Shown: piece after piece, positions 10,440-21,080 of the stretch | Numbering within the stretch: the stretch's first letter is position 1 | How the letters are laid out: each line of letters begins with the position of its first letter | Assembly (NCBI GenBank): GCA_043228905.1 | Contig: JBHGNT010000012.1 | Span: forward strand, 19,406,001 to 19,470,000 | Reading direction: 5' to 3' | DNA from: Azolla caroliniana | Lineage: Eukaryota; Polypodiophyta | DNA length: 64,000 nt | Notes under the pieces: model-generated | The model's input: the letters and a program-made list of their open reading frames with translations, nothing else | Told to the model about the DNA's origin: nothing | Database searches by the model: none | Translations under genes and position numbers: made by a program

Positions 10440-13008
10440 GTACTCGTTGTAGCCGAGCCGAGAGTGACAGGGTTCTTTTCTTTAGAAGAGCGTCAAAGTT
10501 TTTCGTTCGTCGATGTGAGCGCCTTCTTTACTCCAAGTGTCCGCATGATGGGTACACCAAACTCACTATCTAGTGAGGGAGCTGACACATCCGAATCACT
10601 GTCATCGGGGTGATGGACTTCGTATTCGGGCATCTTACCTTTGCCTTTGTCCAAGTTCGTATTTGGCCGCGACATGCTTAGGTCACGTGGGGGCTCTTGT
10701 GGCCCAGTAGGCCTTGCTGTAATCAGACTTTCTTTGAACATGTGTTCGAAGAAATGTCCATCTTCTAACTCTTGTTCGGTGGATTCCAGGTTGAGCGGAG
10801 TCGGAGTCGAAGTTATCTCTGGTGCATAACAACATGTGGATTCGTCAAAGGCTACGTCTCGACTTACCCAAACCGCTCGAGTAGAAGAGTTGTACCATTT
10901 GTATGCCTTCTTCTCGGATGAGTATCCTATGAGGATACATTCCTCCGACTTCGCGTCGGGATTCTGTCGTTGTTCATTCGGGATGCGTACATTCGCAATG
11001 CTTCCGAACACCTTGAGGTGCGACAGGATCGGCTTCCTTCCGACGAGGAGCTCGTATGGAGTTAGCTCATGCTCTCCATTAGTGTTGCACCGGTTCATGA
11101 GATAGACATCTGTGGATGCCACATCGGCCCAATAGAAGTTTGGCATGTGCTTCTCATGTAACATGGCGTGTGCTACCTCGAGTATTTGCCGATTTTTCCT
11201 TTCAACTACTCCGTTTTGTTGGGGTGTGTGTCAACATGAGAATTCTCTTTGAATGCCTTCACTTTGGAGGTAGGAGGTGAATTCCTCAAAGAAGTACTCC
11301 TTGCCTCCATCCGATCGTAGGCATGGAATGTGCCGACTGGTTTCTTTTTCGATTTGGCCCTTGAGCTTTTGGAAGTGGGAGAACACTTCACTCTTCTTCT
11401 TTATCGGGAAGATTCACGTGTAGAGCGAGAAATCGTCGATGAAGGTGACATAGAATTGGCATTCATTGATTGTCGACATTTGAGCCAGTCCCCATACATT
11501 CGAGTGTATGATGTCGAGGAGGCCTTTGCTCGCGTGGCTCTCCTTCGGGAATGGGAGTCAATGTTGTTTGCTGAGTTGACACGCTTCGCATACTCGGTCT
11601 ACTCGTTTCGACTTGAATGTCGAAAGTCCGATGACAACTCCGTTTGTTTGCATAGCTCGGAGCCGTTGGAGGTTGATGTGGCCGATTCTCTTGTGCGACA
11701 ACTCGATGTTTGTCTTGGTTTTGAAACCTTTAGCGTACATTGCCGATTTCACCTTGTTCGAATCGAGGATAAACATTCGACCATCTCTCCGCCCCTTAGC
11801 AATGAGCTGGCCATCTTTCTCAATGAAGCATCCTTCATTGTTGAAGTGGACTTGCAAGCCTTGCTCCATGATTTGGCCGACAAAGACCAAATTCTTCATT
11901 ATTGTGGGCACATGCAAGACATTCTTGATGCAAGTTTGCTCGCCTTCTTTCCCGAATGGGACATTGCCGATGTGCCGAATGGGATGTGTGGTGTCGTCTC
12001 CCGTCTCTATGAAGTTGGGTCGGTCCGGCATTCATAAGTCACAAAACCACTCTTGGTGTGACGTCATATGATGTGAGGAGCGGGAATCAACGAACCTCGC
12101 GTCTTCCGAGTTGGAGGTGCTTGTGGATTCGGAGGCCGACATAGAGCTCGTTCTATGCGTCATTACGAATAGTCAACCGTAGTCGTCGTATTCGGAGTTG
12201 GCGGCGTAATTCGGCACTCCTCTTCGCGTGGCCGATTTTTCCGCAATAGCTGCAAGCAATGGGCCACATTTGCCGACCTTGTTCAGCATGGAAGCTCCCC
12301 CTTCATCCGAATGTTCCTTGATGGCTTCTATGAAGGTTTGAGTTCCCTTCGTATGATGGGCCGAATTGACCTCTTCTACCGCCTCGACCTCATCCTCAGC
12401 TACCATCCGAATTCGAGAAGAACATTTGTCCTTCCGATGTCTTGGTTTTGGTTTGGATGTAGTTCTCTTCAACCATTAGCATTGATTGAAGGTCGAAGAA
12501 CGAAGCAGGTTTTTCCCTCACCAAGATTGTCGTCCTCAACGAGTCGAATTGTTGTGCGAGGCCGCCCAAGCATACTTGAACCATCTTTTCTTCGTCGACG
12601 TTTATTTTGATGGAGCCAAGTGAGTCACAAATGCTCTTGATCTTGGCGGTGTAGTCCGACACGGACATGTCTTTTTGCCGAATGTTGTTCAACTCCATGC
12701 TTTCGGGTGGTCGTGTTGGCGGCGAACATTTTCTTTAAGTTCGTCCATGCTTCTTTAGGCGTCTTGGCCTCTCAAATGTGGCTAAGCATGTGGCCGTGGA
12801 CACATGTTGTCAAACAATACATGACTCGGCTCACCGCTTTCTCCCATCTTGCGTAGTCGGCGTTCTTTGAGTCGGGTTGATTTTCTTGAGCATCGTTGAT
12901 GTAGCTCCAATACCCTTGGCCGACGAGCTATTGGGTCATCTTGTACTCCCAAGATGAATAATTGCTCCGGTCTAGCTTTTCACTAGGGAGCGCCCTTTGT
13001 GTGTTCAT
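10440..13008 (-). pseudogene. Copia-2G gag-protease-integrase remnant
   Basis: Gag ATG at 13008 (MNTQRALPSEKLDRSNYSSW) with a stop about 27 codons in. Gag continues in shifted frames to a zinc knuckle CSYCGKIGHAKR near 12210-12250. Protease is near 12070-12100, with DSR in place of the catalytic DSG. GAG-pre-integrase covers about 11680-11980 (HKRIGHINLQRL, then CEACQLSKQH). Integrase core lies around 11180-11550. The integrase C-terminal part is open from 11164 to 10493 (SHLKVFGSIANV, ILIGYSSEKKAYKWYN). Several frameshifts and stops make it non-coding as a whole. Confidence 0.82.
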
Positions 13009-13167
13009 GTTGATTGTAGTGTCTTCCTTTTTCAATTTCCTTCACTCAATCGCTTACTTGTGCTACGTAGTGGCACTACAGTAGTGGATAGCCGGAATTT
13101 GTCATCGGCGTTTTGAACACACAATTATGAAGAGGCAGATGGGCTTAGTGGATGTGCTAAACCACAC

Positions 13168-13179
13168 GCTCTGATATCA
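13168..13179 (-). other. Primer binding site of Copia-2G (one mismatch)
   Basis: Minus strand TGATATCAGAGC, one G-to-A change from the usual TGGTATCAGAGC, directly adjoining the LTR end at 13180. Confidence 0.8.
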
Positions 13180-13623
13180 TGTTAATAATTAGGTGATTAA
13201 CTACGGGTTAACTAGTACCTAATTATGTGATTAGTTTATAAGCGGAAGATTAAGTGATATGTGTTTATATGTGTGTGCGAGGAAGAGAGAGAGAGGAAGT
13301 TAACACTTATGAACAACACAAGATGGGGGATGATTACCTCTATATTAAATTACTATCAACATCATCAAATACAAAAATACCTACAGTGAGGTATATATAG
13401 ATCTCATGTGGAAGGGTGCAGATGTGTGAGGATAATATAGGTACAAAAGTGTAAGTCCTATATTAAATGTACTTAGGAGAGGAGGATCTAGAATATCCCA
13501 CTAAAGTACAAGGTCCTATTTAAGGCGTTATAGTCACCACTTCTAACTAGATTCTATCTAGGTAACTACGAAGTTACATGATTGACTAACTAACTAAACT
13601 AAGTTGAGCTTGATCTCTCAACA
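13180..13623 (-). repeat. Copia-2G 5' LTR (444 bp)
   Basis: Starts TGTTGAGAGATC at 13623 and ends TTATTAACA at 13180. TATA-like TATATATA lies near 13389-13397. Contains a short GAGA run near 13280-13300. Confidence 0.88.
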
Positions 13624-14414
13624 GTGCTCTGTAGTAGTCTAGGGTTGGTATGTCCATGACAATTGAGGACATCCCCGTGGAATTGCCGGCCCTGATTAGA
13701 TGATAGTTGGATAGGGCTAGTGACGGAAAACAAGCTAGCAATTGGTGGATAGAGATCAATCCCTCCTCTGGACTGAGGGCCACCTAGACTTAGTAGAGGT
13801 GGAAGAAAAGAGGGTTATTAGTGGATAGAAATCAATCACTCCTATGGATTGAAGGCCACCTGGACTTGGATGAGGTGGGGGATAGGAGGGCTATCGTGTA
13901 CGAGCTAGCAATCAGCGGATAAAGATCAATCGTTCTTGTGGACTAAGGGCCACCAGGACTTGAGTGAGGTAGGGGACAGGACGGCTATAGGCGGATAGAG
14001 ATCAATTGCTCCTGTGGATTGAGGACCACTTGGACTTGGCTGAGGTGGGGGACAGGAGGGCTATCATGTAGGAAGGGGATCGAAGAAACTCGTGGGACAA
14101 GTTAGTGGGCAACCTAAGGTGAGGGGGAAGAGGTGGATACTTGGACGGGGGACTAGTACCCCATATCTCCACCAATATGTGAAATGCACATAAGAGATCA
14201 AAACCAGCCTAATTAACTTCTTACTTCTTACTCAATTTATAGTTGATACAAAGGTACCCATTTGGGTTGGCTTAGTTAAAAACGGTGTGCTAAAAGGGTG
14301 GGTCGGCTTAGGTGCATGCATCCTAAAAAGGGTATGCTAAAAGGGTGGCACAATGGCACACATGCACACCACAATATAAACAGTTTGGTTTTGGTTTGAT
14401 TCGGTTTCTTTGCC
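13624..14414. repeat. Non-coding stretch with a degenerate tandem repeat (about 13730-14075)
   Basis: About four imperfect copies of an 80-115 bp unit can be read, each with a GATAGAGATCAAT-like start, a GGGCCACC...GGACTTG core and a GAGGT...GGGGACAGGAGGGCTAT end. Two copies also carry GAGCTAGCAAT. No open frame follows the repeat. From 14275 to 14345 the phrase GCTAAAAGGGTGG occurs twice. This is probably the older DNA into which Copia-2G inserted. Confidence 0.75.
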
Positions 14415-14651
14415 TTGAAACCGAATCGGTTCGAAGATGACATAGTCGAATCGAATAGTGAAGAAGTTCCCGAAGGCTACTTTACTTTGGAGCACGTATG
14501 TCGGGTAAACATAATCCAGGAGTTCAGAGAAGACAAATACGAGGGAGAAAGCTTGCTAATTGGGAAAGTGCTACAAGAGATTGAGGAATCATCGGACAAT
14601 AAGGAAAAGAGGGCCGAAGAAAGACGTGGCAAGTCCGGAAGTTCTTCTTGA
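14415..14651 (+). pseudogene. Short gypsy pol fragment (RNase H to integrase linker)
   Basis: About 78 residues. The stretch EEVPEGYFTLEHV...EFREDKYEGESLLIGKVL aligns by eye with EEVGEDFFESAYL...EFQEGEYEGEWLRIGRFL of Gypsy-1 (near 21100-21230), the linker between RNase H and the integrase zinc domain. The flanking RNase H and integrase are missing. Probably a remnant or internal-deletion derivative related to Gypsy-1. The apparent start codon has no meaning for function. Confidence 0.6.
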
Positions 14652-14995
14652 ACAATGGATTAATCTGGTTTCATGAATACATAAACATCATGGCATCACC
14701 TAGGCTTGAATCCAAGCCCTTGCAATACATAACCACGAACCCAACCATTAAGATAGCCTATGATCATATGAGATAATAAAAGCTACTTCTTGTAATACAC
14801 TGATTATTGTAAATACTCTAGAAGATTCTAGAATATCCAAAAACATCTTCTAAGAATATTCTAGGTCTAGAACATTCTAGAACATTATAGAAATCTCTAG
14901 GCTATTATGTAGGAACCTATAAATAGGTGCATACATGTATTCTCAAATCAATTCGAATCAAACTATCAGAACCAAGACAGAAGATAGAGTGACAC
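14652..14995 (+). promoter_or_regulatory. LTR-like promoter with heat-shock-element cluster and TATA box
   Basis: Perfect three-pentamer heat shock element at 14821-14833 (GAA-ga-TTC-ta-GAA). Another at 14870-14882 (GAA-ca-TTC-ta-GAA), extended to 14892 by TTA in place of TTC and then GAA. A GAA-ta-TTC pair lies at 14854-14861. TATAAATA follows at 14918-14925, 25 bases after the last pentamer. Known heat shock elements are alternating nGAAn/nTTCn pentamers. The layout resembles that of the heat-responsive copia element ONSEN, but the pol fragment next to it is gypsy-type. LTR edges are not defined; a candidate right edge is the CACA near 14993, where foreign gag sequence begins. Confidence 0.62.
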
Positions 14996-15003
14996 AATAT
15001 AAG

Positions 15004-15659
15004 CACAGACGGTTTGCTCGACATCGTTTTTTCTCTTCATCCAACAACGGTCCTCGTCGTTGCATCATATCGATCTCCATGGGTGTAGACCTATCCATTG
15101 GGGTTGGACTACGTGGTTGCCTTCGAGTTGGAGCAGGGCTATATGTTTACCTTGGAGATGATTGCGCCGTTATTGATGCATAAATTGGTGTGAATCTTGA
15201 TCTTGTTATTTGTTGTTGTTGTTCACATCGACGCTCAAGAAGACGATTATCACACCGTATAGCTTGACTAATAGCTTCTGTAAGAGATTTTGGATCTTCG
15301 GGGAATGTAAGAAGTAAGGCCTTTACATCGCTACGAAGACCGGAACGAAACTGCTCCATTAGGGCTTGTTCATCCCAAGGAATATCTCTTGCGATGAGAC
15401 AAAATTTGGTTGCATATGTCGATGCTAGCTAATCACCTTGACGTAGTGTACGAATCTTGTTGATCGATGTTCTTGCCCCATCTGTATCTCCAAAGAAAGC
15501 CTTAAATTCTTTGACAAATGTTGGTTAGTCTTTCGACGTAGACCTCAAGGTGACTGTGTTGCAAGGAATGGTATCGTCGTACCGTAATACGTAATGGGGT
15601 ACTCCCTCATATCCTAGTAGCATATAAGGGAGACGGCTACAACCGAACTCCTTAGGAAG
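15004..15659 (-). pseudogene. Gypsy gag fragment (Gypsy-3-like)
   Basis: Minus-strand frame reads FVKEFKAFFGDTDGARTSINKI, then a stop, then ASTYATKFCLIARDIPWDEQALMEQFRSGLRSDVKALLL, a retrotransposon gag domain, then a Gln run and Arg-rich sequence. It ends in the first half of a zinc knuckle, RANRLCLYC, at about 15004. The same gag type, with MEIDM before the knuckle, is seen in Gypsy-3 (28215-29160). Two in-frame stops are visible. It is cut on the left by the heat-motif fragment and on the right by the Gypsy-2 LTR. Confidence 0.78.
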
Positions 15660-15995
15660 TGCACTAGTATCCGCACTTACGCCTACACTCTTACGATTAA
15701 CAGTACGCAACAGAGAACAAGGAACACAGTAGACAAAACCACAGATATGCACAGAAATCAGAGAAGATGGTGTTCTATTAGAAAAACGCTCTATGCACCA
15801 AAATTACACGCTACCTCTTACAGAGGATTTCTGCCCTTTATATACACAGGGCCTTTAGCCGTTCACGCTTCCCACGTGAACCGTTACATGTGTTTCTTAC
15901 GCTTTATTATATTATAATGCTTTTGCGCTTCTGTCCGTCGGTTACTATTCCAGCGGACAACACCTGGCACGCCTGTGGGACAGTGTCATGGCACA
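15660..15995 (-). repeat. Gypsy-2 3' LTR (about 336 bp)
   Basis: Starts TGTGCCATGACAC at 15995 after the polypurine tract AAAGGGATGGG (minus strand, about 16002-16012) and ends AGTGCA at 15660. TATA box TATATAAA (minus strand) lies near 15838-15846, just upstream of AGGGCAG. Only one copy is present, so edges rest on TG/CA ends and the PPT. Confidence 0.7.
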
Positions 15996-16189
15996 TCGGA
16001 CCCATCCCTTTATTCTTCCTCCAAAATAGCCTGGATGTTTGGTTCCATTCCGATGTCCTGGTCCGGGACGACATAGTGTCCATTGGCGCGTCGTTGCGCG
16101 GTTCCATGTCTTGTACTTGCTCGGTGGGGCTTTCCATGGCGTCAATGTCTCCCTGTGTGGGCGGACCGGGCTCTGCTAGCTCATCCCGT
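15996..16189 (-). pseudogene. C-terminal end of the Gypsy-2 downstream ORF
   Basis: Minus-strand frame entering from the Gypsy-1 edge reads RDELAEPGPPTQGDIDAMESPTEQVQDMEPRN..., acidic and Pro/Ser/Thr-rich, and crosses the polypurine tract into the LTR. The composition matches the acidic linker at 23340-23600, on the other side of Gypsy-1, so it is probably the continuation of the same ORF. Confidence 0.5.
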
Positions 16190-16919
16190 TGTTGTGGAGA
16201 AAACAGCTCCTAGGAAGAATCAAGGAAATATGCGCATGAATTGGCTCTTACGTGTGGGCATGTTATTTAATAACTTGTACATACTTAGGAGCATTTCAGT
16301 TGGTGTGAGGATACTAGGTAGTACGCATTTATTGTTTAGGAAATCGTAGTATATCTTTGTCTGAAGTGACAGAAATAAAGAGGATGCAACCAGGGTATAA
16401 CGATCTGTCTCCGATATCTTAAAAGGGAAGGGAGAAGGCTAAGAGAGGGACCGCATTTTGGGCAAGAACGAGGTGTTGTCAGACTGGGAACTGAGCTCTC
16501 TCCTCCACTATCTATCGATCATCATTCTCTTTAAGTTTCGGGGTCGGTTGCCTCTGCTTCGAGGAAAACCGTGCGCTCCCGGCAAAGGCTCCATTGTGTG
16601 TGTGCGTGCGCATGTGATTGTTTGGGTTAGGTCTGTCGCCGACTATCCGGTTGTAATATTGCAAGCACTATAATCGTTACTATTATTGTAATTGAATCTC
16701 TTGTTCTCATCCATCTGTGTTTTTGGGAGTATCCCTTTTTCCCGCTTGTTCAAGTCGGTATACGCGTTGGTGGTTCATTCAGCCAGCAAGTGTTGTCGGT
16801 TGAAAGCAAGTCTAATGGGCCTTACGCGTGCCCGCTTCTCGCTTCCTCTTGTTTCTCTTGCTCCTCGGTTCAAGGCCCCCGTGGTCCCACCTTATTTCCC
16901 ACATGAAAGCGAAACAACA
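16190..16919 (+). repeat. Gypsy-1 5' LTR (730 bp)
   Basis: TGTTGTGGAGAAAAC... to ...GCGAAACAACA. Aligns along its length with 22603-23333. At the place where the 3' LTR has TATAAAA this copy reads ATCTTAAAA (about 16416-16424), so its TATA box is lost. Confidence 0.9.
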
Positions 16920-16927
16920 CGACGTAA

Positions 16928-16945
16928 TTTGGTGAACCCGACGTG
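16928..16945 (+). other. Gypsy-1 primer binding site (tRNA not assigned)
   Basis: TTTGGTGAACCCGACGTG lies nine bases after the LTR end. The TGGTG...CCCGACGTG form is typical of a tRNA 3'-end complement, but I cannot assign the tRNA. It is not the TGGTATCAGAGC used by the copia elements here. Confidence 0.6.
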
Positions 16946-18259
16946 AAAAAGGCGACAGAGGAGTTGAAGATGAGGGGATCAGAGCTCGTCGAAGCCATGG
17001 TGGCAGCGGTCAATCGAATAGTAAGTGCTCGCGAGGGCACGGGCGCCCTCGATAGGGCCGTTGAAGCGATTGTCAGCACAATAGGCCGGTTCGATGGGAT
17101 GGAGACCACAAGTTATTTGGTGGCCTATCGAGCCGAAATGGTGATGAGGGACATCCCGGAGGAAAGGCGTCTGGCTGGGTTCCCTTGGGTGGCAATACCG
17201 GGCATCCATGCAGAGGTGCTCGAGGAGCAGGTTGGATGCCGGACCTAGAGAGAATTCGAAGCGTGGCTCCTCGAAAGGTACGGGCTTGATGACGCGCTTT
17301 GGTTGTTGAAGCGGGACTTCATGGAGTGGGTGGAGACCCCCAGAAAGGGGAGGAACGCATCTGCACTCCTCCGAGAGTTTGAAGTACGCTTCACACAGCT
17401 CTCGGCACTGGACAGGACCATGCTAGACACGAGTCGTGTCCTATTGTTCGTCAAAGTGGTGGACGTGCGGGATCGGGATCAAGTGGGTCTCTTGCTGGAG
17501 ACAAATGATGGGCTGACGATCGACTAGGGCGCGGTCAAAGGAGTCTGCAGCCGTTTTCACAAGCGGCGTTAGTGGGGCGACGAGGGATCGTCAGCGACGA
17601 GACCCGTATCGGCAAGGAAGTTCGATGAACCTTCGCCAGCACGAAAAGAGGAGCCCTAGGATTGGCTCGAGATAGTCTCAGCATTGACCGGCGCGGTCAA
17701 GGGACCATCCAGAGGAGCGGCTCTTGAGGAGCTGACACAAATGGTGCGCGACCTGCAGATCGTGCAGGCCCGGAGAGATGGTGGAGGGCAGCCACGCGAC
17801 CTGAAGACACCGGTTGGACAATAGTGTATGTGGTGCAACATGGTCGGACACAGCTAGCGAGACTACCTGGAGTTTGTTGAAGCCCTCAGGGGTAATATGG
17901 TGTACCTGTGGAATAGACGAGTGCACGTTGGTGACACCCGGAGACCCCTCGAGACGAACTTCGGGCATGGTGGAATGAAGCGGTTAATGGAAGAAGCGGA
18001 GGTGCGCCATGCAGAGGCCATCCATTATTTGGCATCGGCCGGAATCCGGGTCGGGAATAATGAAGACCGAAAGAAGAAGGACTCAGGGTGTTGGTCGTTG
18101 GTACTAGAAGGCCTCGCCGGGCATACGGTTGAAGAAGGAGGAAGTAGACCGTGGGGAAAGACGGGTCCGAGAGGTCACCGGGTGGAGCGATCCGGTCGAG
18201 GAAAGGACCGGCTTCGTGGAAGCCACATGCCAAAACCACGAGGTTCTGGTAGAAGATAA
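16943..18259 (+). pseudogene. Gypsy-1 gag remnant
   Basis: Reading through stops: an N-terminal helix-rich region (VEAMVAAVNRIVSAREGTGALDRAVEAIVSTIGRFDGMETTSYLVAYRAEM), a gag core (FEAWLLERYGLDDALWLLKRDFMEWV), then a zinc-knuckle remnant CMWCNMVGHS-stop-RDY at about 17826-17866, whose final Cys is missing. Stops lie at about 17246, 17525, 17658, 17821 and 17857. The stretch after the knuckle has an Arg/Gly-rich end. Confidence 0.75.
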
Positions 18260-18329
18260 GCATGCTGGGAAGACCGGAGGGGCCGGACCCTCGCAGCGGT
18301 ACGACGCCCGGTTTGGGCCGAAGCAGAAT

Positions 18330-19035
18330 GACGTCAGTACTTCCAGCGCACCAGATAAAACAAAGAAAGTTGGTTACCAGTTGAGCACCAAGATAGAAAG
18401 AACGACAAACCTGCGGAAGGTCCTTGAGGAATGAGTCCTCGACAGCAAGGTGGAGTTGTCACTGAGGGAAGTGCTCGGGATCACCAAGAAAGAATTCCAT
18501 GACTCCATCATGGACTTGGTGAAGCGAAAAAGGCTTTCGATGGAGCCGGTGTTAGAGAAGCCGATGGAGGTGCGAACGATGCGCCTGGAAGACAAGATGG
18601 CGGAAAGCCATTATTCGAGGTCGCAGTGGGCCAGAGCCACTACGGAGACCCCTATTCGAATCGAGGATGTCCAGGAGCCAATGGTGGCATTGATAGACCA
18701 CGGATCGGAGATCAACCTGATGTCCATGGACTTCTATAAGAAGGGGAAATGGCCGATCAACACCAAGCACGGCTAGAAAATACGCGCGGCGACGCACGCT
18801 ATGGAGGAGTTGCACGGGGCGTGCCCGATCGTACGCGTCAAGATCGTCAACATCGAGATCGATCAACACTTTTTCGTGCAGGAGACGTCCTCGCACCCGG
18901 TGATACTCGGCGAGCCGTACATTACAGCGGCACGTATGGAGAAAAGGGTGTTGGATAATGGTTCGGCGTACACGTGCGTAAAGAGCCAAGATGGATGACA
19001 CTCCATCCAATTCCTGACCGTGTGACCAAACCATG
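18330..19035 (+). pseudogene. Gypsy-1 aspartic protease remnant
   Basis: Contains VALIDHGSEINLMS at about 18685-18726, where the catalytic D-T/S-G of retropepsins reads D-H-G. Further on, HPVILGEPYI (about 18895-18922) corresponds to the conserved C-terminal ILG-like motif. Stops at 18776 and 18999 break it. Confidence 0.72.
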
Positions 19036-21080
19036 AGCGGAACCGGGAAACCCTCGGCAGCGGCGAACGACGGGATTTTTGGAGAGGGCTATCAAGGCGT
19101 GGGGCCGTGATAGTCCAGACACCTTGGAGGATCCCCACACTTGTACCATAGGTCGGAAGTTTTGGTTCTCCAATAGCAGAGGTTGTATGATAGCCGGCAT
19201 CGTTGGTCGGGAGAAGAAGCGGGCAGAGGAACGACTCATGATCTGTGGATTCCTCGCCCCCAATGAGGAAATTAGTGGCAATGTGGAGGCGGTCTCTTTC
19301 AACGACACCCTCGGGGAAATCGGGAAGGTGATTGAAGAAGGCCTTAGTGAAGACCGGATCATTCCGGTTAACTCGTTGGGAATGTACGAAGTCATTACCT
19401 ACTTCGGGGAAAGGGTCAAGTCGGATCGGACGGCCTGCGTGGATACGAGGTACAAGATTGTGGACCGGAAGGTGAGGCTAGTCGTGGCACCCTTGCCGGA
19501 GGGCAGCGAGGAACAAATCAAAGGGTTTGTGTGGGACCCAAGTTTGCGGAATCTGGGCGGCATAGGACACTGGTTCACCGCCATAACACTACAGGAGCTC
19601 AAGGTCGGTGGGGGTGGCTTCCTACTGCCAGTGGAGGAGGAGAGGTTTCGGGGGATGCTCGGAAGGCACAGGAAGGCCTTCGCGTTCGCGTCGGGGGAGA
19701 TCGGGTGCGTGGACCTGACGATCGTGGAACCAATGGTGATCTTCACGGTACCGCATGTACTGTGGAATCTCAAGCCGATTCTGGTACCCAAAGCTCACAT
19801 CCCAAAGTTGATGGAGCTGCTGAAGTAGAAGATGGAGATGGGCATCCTCAAGCCATCGAGTGCCCCCTATTCGAACCGGTGGTTTACTGTGCCAAAGAAG
19901 AACAACACACTATGCTTCATTCAGGACCTGCAACCGGTCAATAAAGTAATCATTCGAAATGCAGGTATCGGGCCGACCATTGACGAGTTTGCGGAGGCCT
20001 TTGCCGAAAGGTCGATCTATTCGGTCGGGGATCTATACTCGGGGTACGACTAGTTCCAACTAGCTGTGGAGAGCAGGGATATTACGACGATGTGAACTCC
20101 TCTCGGCCTAGTGCGGATGTGTACCTTGCTGCAAGGAGGAACCAACTCGATGGAGCACATGGTGAACGCTATGAACAAAGTGCTGAGAGACTACATCCCG
20201 AACATCACCATGCCGTTTTTGGATGACATACCGATAAAAGGGTGTTTGGTGGAGGATAATGATGAGTCGGTTGCACCGGACGGTTGCCGGAGGTTTGTTG
20301 CGGACCACATCAAAGACTGCGAAAAGGTGCTACAAAGGCTAGAGAGCACGCGACTCACCTTCTTCAGACAAAAATCGGCTTTCGGTCAATCAGAAATCTT
20401 AGTGGTCGGTCACTTGTGCGGGACTTATGGCCGGAAACCGTTTCCGGCAAAGGTCGAAGCCATTTCCGCGATGAAAGAGGAATGCAAGTCGGTAACGGAG
20501 GTGCGGAGGCTCCTGGAGGCATGTGCATTCTACCACATCTAGGTTCCGCATTACGCGCACATCGTGGAACCGCTCTACGGGCTGCTAAAGAAAGGGCGCA
20601 AATTCGACTGGGGCAAGGAACATACGGAGTCGGTTCGGAGATTGAAAGAAGCGTTGACCGCGGCACTGGCACTCCGTAAAGCAGTTTACGGGAAGGATGT
20701 TCCGATCTATGTAACCGTAGATACAAGCCCGACCGGGATAGGATGGGTGATCAGTCAGGAAGACGAGGGCAGCACACGGTTCACTATCCAGTTCAGAGCA
20801 AAGTTACTCAATGAGCGACAACGAGGATACGCCCAAGTTAAGCGCGAGCACTAGGCTATTGTTTCGGCAGTCAAGGCCGACAAAGATTATCTTATCGGGA
20901 TGGAGGTAATAATCAAGACAGACTTCCTACTGATCCTCGAAATGGTTTCCGAATGTGCGACGCCGGACCTGGCAATGCTCAGATGGATCGCATACATCAA
21001 GTCCCTGAGTCCAGAGATACGGCACATCTTCGGAAAGGACAATGCCATGGCCGACATGCTTTCCAGAGCGCGGTTCAACG
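19036..21080 (+). pseudogene. Gypsy-1 reverse transcriptase and RNase H remnant
   Basis: A Gly/Glu-rich N-terminal linker is followed by RT: MGILKPSSAPYSNRWFTVPKKN (19835-19900), LQPVNKVIIRN, YSVGDLYSGYD, then TPLGLVRMCTLLQGGTNSMEHMVNAMNKVL and the catalytic box FLDDIPIKG at about 20218-20244 (FLDD where most plant elements have YLDD or YIDD). Then VPHYAHIVEPLYGLLKKGRKFDWG and the RNase H start VDTSPTGIGWVISQ at about 20716-20757. RNase H ends ...IRHIFGKDNAMADMLSRA near 21070. Stops at 19826, 20051, 20093, 20540 and 20852 inactivate it. Confidence 0.85.

Larger units (their letters stand above)
9931..13623 (-). mobile_element. Copia-2G: deletion derivative of a copia element lacking RT and RNase H
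   Basis: Minus-strand element with a 5' LTR (13623-13180), PBS, gag, protease, integrase, polypurine tract and a 3' LTR that starts at 10204 and is cut at 9931 by Copia-3L. The coding sequence passes from the region just after integrase (GYNEYMAHHYA-like, near 10430) to a short 3' tail and PPT with no reverse transcriptase or RNase H. Gag and integrase resemble Copia-2A and 2B. It therefore looks like a non-autonomous member of that group. Confidence 0.85.
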
